From NCBI RefSeq assembly GCF_902686445.1, contig NC_062224.1, positions 20,067,123 through 20,131,122 on the forward strand: a stretch of DNA of 64,000 bases. Reading direction: 5' to 3'. This document shows, piece by piece, positions 56,286 to 64,000 of this stretch. A model generated the notes under the pieces. The model was not told where the DNA came from. It made no database searches and saw nothing but the letters and a program-made list of their open reading frames with translations. How positions within the stretch are numbered: position 1 is the first letter of the stretch; each line of letters begins with the position of its first letter. The position numbers were made by a program, and so were the translations under genes. Source of the DNA: Sciurus carolinensis (Eukaryota; Chordata; Mammalia; Rodentia; Sciuridae).

Positions 56286-58639
56286 CTGAAACACACAACA
56301 GAAATTTAAGTGAGCATCATTCTCCTCTAGACTGCAGCAAGGCGGTGTCTATGGCTGGGGACAGCTGGAGAAAAAAGTCTCAACTCAGGTTCCAACTTGA
56401 CAGGTCCTCCCACAGACTACAGCGTCAGACTAAGAGATGCAAGTAGGCAAGATCCATGCAGGCTCGGCCTCATTCCCTATTCTAAATTCAGAGGGGAGAA
56501 CAGGGTCCTTTACCCAGTAAGTACCCCAAATATTTCATGAATAAAAATATGAATAAAAAATAGAAACAAACTCTCAGAGGAAACAAATATTTATTAGGTT
56601 ATAGATAAATCTATCCACGTGAAACCTCAGAACTTAGTGTGGTTGTTACCTATGGAAATCTTCATGACATCATTTAACAATGAGGCTATGTGTATGAATG
56701 AAGAAGAGTAAGTTAAGAAAAATTTAAAGATCCTGTCACCCAAGTCAATAGATATATGTGGCTTCAGGATAGACCTGAAAACTTTGAACCATAGTTTACA
56801 TTTTATAGTTGTTATTACTTCTTTAACATCAATTCAAAAATTTAACATAAATTTATTCTTTAACATAAATTCTAAATAATGTATGTTGAACATATTCAGA
56901 AGTACATATGTATGGCTCTTTTTGAAGGTACTGGAGGAATTTTGATTAGGAACCTATGATAATTCTAGGTCTTATTCCAACTATGTTCCTGGTGAAGTCA
57001 GGTGAAGAGACAAAATCCTTTATTGTTTTTTCAAGTTGATGCATTGATTCTAGCCCAGTTCCTACACTTAAAAAACTGATTATTTCATTCACTCTGACAT
57101 TCCAAGTCAAGATGAAAGTTGGCTATGAAAAAAATATCTTTAGGGTTATTTATTCATTCATAAATAGTATACACATAAATATATTTAATGAATATGTAAA
57201 TGTTTAAATAAATATATTTGTTGAACATACTTTGTTGATCTCCATGCACTTGTCCAATAAGCCTATATTTTATGCACGTTCTAGTTACAGAGGATTCAGC
57301 AGTAGGAAGACTAAAGATTTTCACTTCCCTCTCTCTGCTGTTCTGTAATAAAACACTGATTTGAAGTTGCATGTTCAAAAGAGGAAATTGTACAAGAAGA
57401 GAGACAATAAGAAAGTAAGCAAATAGATAAACATGACACCTTCAGAAACGCTTAAAAGAGCTGATGAAGAAAATAAAACAGAAAGGTGCAATGAAGAGTG
57501 ACTTGGCGGGAGGCTTTCCAGTTAGAGGTCAGGCAAGGCTGCCCTCAGCCCAGGTCACGCTGAAACTGGAGCCTGAATGACAGGAAGGAGCCTGCCACGA
57601 CAGGAGGTGGAATCAGACCACTCCAGGCAGAGGGAAAAGAGCTAAGCCCTTCCTTGAGAAAAGAAGGAAGATCAGTGAGGGACTGGAGGAGGAAGAGGGA
57701 AGCAGAAGAGTGGTATAACAAGGATTGGAGACATGAACACAGGCCAGATCACCCGGGCTCCCTGGGGTTTGGATTTTATTCTAATTACTGCAGCAGCAAA
57801 GCCCCTGGGGATTTCAAAGCAGACAGCACCTTTAGCTCTCCTATTTTACACTGATGAGTATGGCCACTGTGTGGAAATTAATGGACAGGGGCAAGATGGA
57901 GAGTCAGGAGGCTACTAGTCTGGGTGAGAGATGATGGTGATTTTGACTGGAAAGAAAAGAGGGAAGGAAGTAAATGGATTGGGGTATATTTTAGATATGC
58001 CAAGAGACAGGATGTGAATCACTCTTCCAAAAAAATTCTCCTGGTAAGGAAATGTCATCTGCAATATGCATCTCTTCTAATGAAGTGGCCGGCATGGGCT
58101 TTAATGGCTTTCAGATGGAGAAATTAATACAAATTTGACATTTGCTGTATTTTTTTTTTAACTCAAAGAAACTTTGGGCCTCATGGATAATCCATAATAG
58201 GAATAATCCTTTCAACAGATTGTGGAAGACTCTTTCAAAACTTTGCGCGTGTTTGTCTGTTACAGATTAGAAAGTCAAGGTGTATACACTCCCTAAGTTG
58301 TATTTTTGACAGCATTTAGAGAGTCACTATAGGGAAGTACATGCTGAATCAAGACACTTAATTCCTATCAATTGTTTGTGAGCAAGAATGCAAAATTTTT
58401 CTGAACTGTGGGGCTCTCCCTGCTGTTCTGTAATAGCACTGAATTGGACTGAAGTTGTAGGTTCAAATGACAGAAAACAAGGCCATGGCTCAGTGTGGCT
58501 TGCAGGTAGGTGGCTGGGCAGCAAAGGAGCCTGGCCTCAGTCACAGGCATGGTCTTGACCAAGGGACCAGTTGAGTCATCTGTGATCCGACAACTCATCA
58601 TCTCTGTGGCTGACCATCACCAAAGAGACTCAAGTAATC

Positions 58640-61600
58640 ATTTTTATTGGAGGATTACAGTTACACACAGGAGTTGGGTTCATTTTGATAAACTCATAGG
58701 TGCAGGGAATTTGTTTTGCTCCACTTCAGTTCCAGGTGCCCCTTCCCCTCCTCCCTCCCCCTATTTTCCTACCTCTATTCCATTGATCTTCCTTTTTCTC
58801 ATTTATTTATTTTTGATTGATGCTTTATACATTTACATAAAATTGAAATTCACTGTGGTATATTTATATACACACATAGTGTGATTTTGTTAAATTCATT
58901 CTGCATTTTTTCCCCTTTCCAGTCCCTCCTCCCTGCCTCTCAATCTCCTTCTTCTACTTCACTGAACTTCTTTATATCTTTATGATATCTGATCCCCCAC
59001 TTACCTTTTCTCTTATTTTGCTCTGATTTCTTCATCTGACCCTTTTTAAAAATTATTTTTAATTTTGAGGGTACCAGGGATTGAACTCAGGGGCACTCGA
59101 TCACTGAGCCACATCCCCAGCCCTGTTTTGTATTTTATTTAGAGCCAGGGTCTCACTGAGTTGCTCAGCACCTAGCCATTGCTGAGGCTGACTCTGAGCT
59201 CTTGATCCTCCTGCCTCAGCCTCCCAAGCTGCCAGGATCCCAGGCATGGCGCCACCATGCTCAGCGTGACCCTACATTTTTTAAGTCTGACTGATTTCAC
59301 TCAGTATGATATTCTCCATTTCCATCCATTTACCAGAAAATGCCACACTTTCATTTTTTATGACTGAGTAAAACTCCACTGTGTATATATACCTCGTTTT
59401 CTTAATCCATTCATCTACAAATGGGCATCTGGTCTGGTTCCATAATTTGGTTATTGTGAATTGTACTGCTATAAACATTAATGTGGCTGTATCACTATAG
59501 TATGTTGATTTTAGTTTTTTGGGTAAATACCAAGTAGTAGGATAGTTGGGTCATATGGTAACTCCATGCCTAGTTTTTTGAGGAATCTCCATTCTGCTTC
59601 CCAGAGTGGTTGTATTAATTTGTGGTCTCACTAACAATATATGAATGTACCTTTTTTCTACATCCTCACCAACATTTATTATTTGTATTCTTGATAATTT
59701 CTATTCTGACTAGCGTGAAATGAAACATTAGTGTAGCTTTGACTTGCATTTCCTTGATTGTTATAAATGTTGAACATTTTTAAAAATATTTGTTGGTTAT
59801 TTGTGTTTCTCTTTTGAGAAGTATTTGTTTAGTTCCTTTGCCCATTTCTTCACCGTGTTGTTTTTCTTGATGTTAAGGTCTTTGAATTCTTTATATATTC
59901 TGGTTATTAATCCTTTTTCTGATGAGTAACTGGCAAAGATTTTCTCCCATTCTCTAAGCTCTCTCTTCATGCTCTTAATTGTTTCATTTGTTGTTCAGAA
60001 GCTTTTTAATTTGATGGCATCCCATTTATTGATTCTTGGTTTATTTCTTGAGCTTTACGGGTCTTGTTGAGGAAGTTGGTTCCTGCATTGATATGATGGC
60101 ATGAGAGCAGGCCCTGTTTTCTTCTAGTAATCACAAAGTTTCTGGTCTAATTCCTAAGTCTTGGATCCACTTTGATTTTGTTTCTGTGCAGGGTGAGAGG
60201 GATCTAGTTTCATTCTTTTACATATGGATACACAGTGTTTCTAGCATCAAAAACTACCTTTTCCCCAACGTGTGTTTTTGGATTCTTTGTCAAGTTTATT
60301 AGATGACTGTAAGCATGTACATGGGTTTGTCTGTGTCTTCTATTCTTTTCCATTGGTCTTCATGTGTATTTTTATGCCAATCCTATGCTGTTTTTGTTAC
60401 TATAGCTGTGTTGTATAATTTGAGATTAAGTATTGTGATGCTTCTTGTATAGCTTTTCTTGCTCAGTATTGCTTTGACTATTCTGGGTCTTTTATTCTTC
60501 CAAATGAACTTAAAGGCTGTTTTTTTTTTTTCTAGTTCTATGAAGAATGCCATTAGTATTTTTATGGAGATGGCATTGAATTTGTATATTGCTTTCGGTA
60601 GTATGACCACTTGGACAATATTAATTCTGCCTGTCCAAGAACATGGGAGGTCTTTCCATCTTCTAAGGTCTTCTTCAGTTTCTTTCTGCAGTTTTCTATA
60701 ATTTTCATTGTAGAGATTTTTTTTTTTTACCTTCTTGGTCATTAATTCCCAAGGTTTGTTTTTGTTTTTTAAGGTTATTGTCAATGGGATGGTTTTCCTG
60801 ATTTCTTTCTCAGATGAAATTGCTATTGGGGTATAGGAATGCTATTGATTTATGAATGTTCATCTTGTCTCCTACTATTTTCTGAATTCATTTATCATCT
60901 CTAGAAGTCTGGTGGAGTTTTTTGAGTCTTCTAGATATAGGATCGTGTCATCAGTAAATAGAGATAGTTTGACGCATTCTTTTCCTGTATTTCTTTACTT
61001 TCTTTCTGTTGAATGATTGTTCTAGATAGAGTTTGGAGAACTACATTGAACAAAAGTGGTAGGTGAGAGTGGACAGCCTTGCCTTGTTCCTGATTTTAGA
61101 GGAAATGCTTTTAGTTTCTCTCCACTCAGTATAATGGTGACTTTGGATTTGTCACATATAGCATTTATAATGTTGAGATAAATTTCTTCTATTCCTAGTT
61201 TCTCCAATGGGTGTTGGATTTTTATCAAATACTTTTTCTGCATTTATTGAAATGATTGTGTGGTTCTGGTCCTGAATTCTATTTATGTGGTGATCACATT
61301 CATTAATTTGCATATGTTGAATCAACCTTGCATCAATGGGATGAAAGCCACTTCATCATGCTGTACTGTTTTCTTAAAGTGTTTTTAATACAGTTTGATA
61401 ATATTTTATTAAGAATTTTTGCATCTATGTTTAGCAGGGATATTGATCTATACTTTTCTTTCCTAAATGGGTCTTTGTCTGATGTTGGTATCAGGGTAAT
61501 ACTGGCTTCATAGAATGTATTTCAGAATGCTTCCTCCCTTTCAATTTCATGAAATAATTTGAGAAAGACTGGTAGTAGTTCTTCTTTAAGAGTCTGATAG

Positions 61601-61915
61601 AACTTAGCTAAGAATCCATCTGGTCCTGGGTTTTTCTTTGTTGGAAGACTTCTAATTTCTATTTCAATTTCATTACTTGTTATTGATCTGCTTAGGTTTT
61701 CTATATCTTCCTGGTTCAATCTGGGCAGATCCTATCTGTCCAGAAAATTGTCAATGTCTTCTAGATTTTCCAGTTTATTAGAGTATAAATTTTCAAAATA
61801 GTGGTCCTCTGGGTTTCAGAAGTGTCTCTGGTGCTATCTCGTTTTCACTTCTAATTTTGTTTATTTCTGTTATTTTTCTTACTGTTGATTTCTAGTTTTT
61901 ATTATATTATGTCTG
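58640..61915 (-). mobile_element. 5'-truncated L1, 3.3 kb, with reverse transcriptase remnants
   Basis: Minus-strand L1 from the 3' UTR (58640-58990, two similar C/T-rich units) through ORF2 to the RT domain near 61700. Readable RT pieces are [20 protein letters not shown] (about 61660-61600), [11 protein letters not shown] (about 61085) and an active-site remnant FTDD in place of FADD at 60947-60958. Many stops and shifts; dead. A B1-dID SINE interrupts it. Confidence 0.93.
59064..59276 (-). mobile_element. B1-dID composite SINE inside the L1
   Basis: 'gggtaccagggattgaactc' and 'gatcactgagccacatcccc' (ID complement), then 'agggtctcactgagttgctc' and 'cctgcctcagcctcccaagc' (B1 complement). 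The L1 3' UTR resumes on both sides, so the SINE came later. Confidence 0.92.
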
Positions 61916-62234
61916 GTTTTATTTCATGTCTAATTTCAAAATGTGCTTTTTTCTGATAAAGATGTGATTAATATAATGGATATAAAACTATTGTCTATGA
62001 ACCTGCGTACAGATAACAAGGTGGCATTTCATCAAAAAGCATAAGGAATGGCTAAATACTGTCAAAGAGTGGAGAGGTTTGTTTGTATATGGAATTTTAA
62101 ATGCTACCTATCCAAATTTTCATAGATTTTTCAAAGAGGCTCTGATGAAAACTGGATAGGAATGATACCTGAAAGATGCCCAGTGGAGTGTGTGATGCAC
62201 TGGGTCACACAGCTAAATACCAGCTGAAATGCAG

Positions 62235-62291
62235 AGCTTGCTACGGCCCACTGACAGATAGGACAGAGCACAACTATGAGAAATGATCCAG
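62235..62291 (+). repeat. 57-bp direct repeat, copy 1
   Basis: Matches 63260-63316 with two mismatches. It starts 'agcttgctacggcccactga'. Confidence 0.9.
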
Positions 62292-62306
62292 ACCTGTGAC
62301 TTGGAT

Positions 62307-62962
62307 TAAAGTCCTCTACATCAATTGAAATAACCATATGATTCTTATCCTTAAGTCTATTGATTTGATGGATTACATTTATTGATTTATGAATGTTGAA
62401 CCAACCTTGCATTCTCAGGATGAACCCCACTTAATCGTGGTGCACTATCTTCTTAATATGTTTTTGGATACAGTTTGCCAGGATTTTGGTAAGGATTTTT
62501 GCATCTATATTCATCAAGGATATTGGTCTAAAATTTTCTTTTCTTGATGTATCTTTGTCTGGTTTGGGTATGAGGGTGATATTAGCTTCATAGAATGAGT
62601 TTGGAAGGGTTCCCTCCTTTTCTATTTCCTGGAATACTTTGAGAAGTATTGGAATGAGCTCTTCTTTGAAGGTCTTTTTTTTTTTTTTCTTTGAAGGTCT
62701 CGAATGAAGGAACTTTGGAAGGCATAGAGGAAAAAGGAGTGGAAGGGAGTGGAGGACAGAAAGATGGTAGAATGAAACATACAGTATTACCCTATGTATA
62801 TGTATGATTACATGAATGGTGTGAATCTACATGGTGTACAACCATAGAGATGAAAAGTTGTACCCCATTTGTGTACAATGAATCAAAATGCAGTCTGTAA
62901 AAATAATAAAGATTTTAATAAAAATAAAAAAAATTTTAAATTAAAAAATAAAGTCCTCTACA
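62307..62962 (+). mobile_element. Twin-primed L1 with 14-bp target-site duplication
   Basis: The repeats taaagtcctctaca at 62307-62320 and 62949-62962 bracket the element. 62321-62690 is inverted ORF2 (minus; reads [20 protein letters not shown] leftward, then the [17 protein letters not shown] part). 62701-62948 is the plus-strand 3' UTR ending in an A-rich tail. The middle of the L1 is missing. A short T-run and duplicated 'ctttgaaggtct' mark the junction (62660-62700). Confidence 0.95.
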
Positions 62963-62964
62963 AC

Positions 62965-63172
62965 AGTGATTTTAAACTAGAGGTTGTGGGGAGGGAGAAA
63001 TGATTTTGCCCCCGGGGGACATTTGGCAATGTCTGTAGATAGTTAAAATTTTAGGTTATTATAAGCAATTGGCCTCTAGAAGGTGAAGGTCAAGGATGCT
63101 TCTGAACCATCTACATTGCACAAGAGAGACCTCACAACAAAGAATTATCCAGTCCTAAACATGCTGAGGTTG
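62965..63172 (+). mobile_element. MER20 (hAT-Charlie DNA transposon)
   Basis: 'gattttgcccccgggggaca', 'tttggcaatgtctgtagata' and 'caaagaattatccagtccta' are in MER20 order. The central part is diverged. The twin-primed L1 landed at its left end. Confidence 0.75.
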
Positions 63173-63259
63173 GTAAACCCATATGAACAAGCAGGATCTA
63201 GATGCTAGACAAAGTCTCAAACTCCCTGTCCCAAAGAATGGTTCTGAACTTTCAACCTC

Positions 63260-63316
63260 AGCTTGCTACGGCCCACTGACAGACAGGACAGAGCACAACT
63301 GTGAGAAATGATCCAG
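63260..63316 (+). repeat. 57-bp direct repeat, copy 2
   Basis: Copy of 62235-62291 with two transitions. No poly-A or element boundary on either side. Confidence 0.9.
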
Positions 63317-63384
63317 CTCAGCTCCTCACCTTAGAAAAACACAAAAGGAAGAAGAAGTGTTGAAGGAAGTCAAATTCATAGCAC

Positions 63385-63835
63385 CCATTCTGGGTTGACC
63401 TGCGTTCCCCAAATTTCCTATGTTAAAGTCCTAAGATACAGTACCTTAGAATGTGACCCTATTTGGAAACAGGATCACTAGAGATGCAATTAGTTAAGAT
63501 AAGGTCATACTGGAATAGGTTGGGTCCCTATTCCAACAGGACTGCTGTCCTTTTAGAATACCCCATGAAGACACACACGCACAAGGAGAATACTATGTAA
63601 AGATGACTGAAGGCAGAGAGCTGAGTGATGCATATGTAGTACGAAGAATGCCAAGGGTCATCAGAGAACCATTAGGTTCTAGAGGCAAAGAACAGATTGT
63701 CCATTACAGTCCTCAGGAGCCAACCCCGCTGACATCTTGATCCCAGACTTCTAATCCCCTGTGCTGCAAACAATAAATTCCTATTGTTAAAGCCTCTCAG
63801 ACTGTGGTACTTTGTTATGTCATCCCTAGTAAACT
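63385..63835 (-). mobile_element. MLT1-like LTR
   Basis: The plus strand ends 'ggtactttgttatgtcatcc' and 'ctagtaaactaatacag', the complement of the MLT1 LTR start. 'gtgaccctatttggaaacag' and 'acaataaattcctattgtta' are internal landmarks. The most complete of the three MLT1-like copies here. Confidence 0.75.
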
Positions 63836-64000
63836 AATACAGTATGGATGCTTTTTTATTAAATATATGAAGAAGATATATAATTGTGGATCATTTATTT
63901 ATTTCAAAATGTTTGAGACCTTTAAAAATATCAGAGACATAGTAAATAATCTGACAATTTTTGTGACTTAAAAGCTTATTTGATATAACACTTATGGTTT

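Larger units (their letters stand above)
56286..64000 (-). other. MYO3A intron upstream of w1 (partial)
   Basis: At least 7.7 kb. 56286-58639 holds no confident element (57390-57760 may be an old LINE2 piece). Then come a 3.3-kb L1, a twin-primed L1, MER20 and an MLT1-like LTR. The exon for the preceding motor segment (expected to end with an FKVIGFTME-like peptide) was looked for and not found. Confidence 0.75.

Noticed and set aside
60383..61719. Possible intact L1 ORF2 or host reverse transcriptase
   Set aside because: RT motifs are present but spread over broken frames with stops, and the catalytic motif is altered; a dead L1.

Overview
This window is vertebrate nuclear DNA: AT-rich, dense in retroelements, and carrying one spliced gene on the minus strand. 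The repeats point to a squirrel-like rodent (Sciuridae or a close relative). There are many tRNA-derived ID-type SINEs, 7SL-derived B1 monomers fused to an ID unit (B1-dID), and a rodent-type L1 whose 3' end recurs across the window. Species cannot be fixed from the sequence alone.

The only supported protein-coding gene is MYO3A (class III myosin, a kinase-motor protein of inner-ear stereocilia and photoreceptors). Fourteen consecutive internal exons run right to left from 56285 to 9840. They join in frame (2635 nt: 878 codons plus one base of the next), every intron is GT-AG, and no stop interrupts them. They encode the motor domain from the upper 50K region onward, the relay, actin-binding loop 2, lower 50K, SH helices and converter, then two neck IQ motifs and most of the tail. 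The kinase and early motor exons must lie beyond the right edge. The last tail exons (including the C-terminal actin-binding segment) must lie beyond the left edge.

All remaining sequence is intronic. Left edge to 9.8 kb: near-identical 452-bp tandem units resembling an L1 5' UTR with its promoter monomers, then SINEs, a truncated L1 with target-site duplication and a 114-bp copied piece of it. 9.8-27.8 kb: exon-rich part with old DNA transposons (MER20), LTR fragments and SINEs. 27.9-31.5 kb: an old L1 split by two later L1 insertions, one inverted by twin priming and itself carrying an ID SINE. 32-38 kb: three motor exons, MLT1- and MER5A-like fossils and a 1.7-kb L1. 37.5-47.7 kb: a 10-kb intron. 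47.7-56.3 kb: three motor exons and a further L1. 56.3-64 kb: a 3.3-kb L1, a twin-primed L1 with a clear 14-bp target-site duplication, MER20 and an MLT1-like LTR.

I found no bacterial-type genes, CRISPR arrays, tRNA or rRNA genes, and no convincing undescribed system. The observations most worth a second look are the L1 5' monomers, two short locally copied segments and the nested L1 history.
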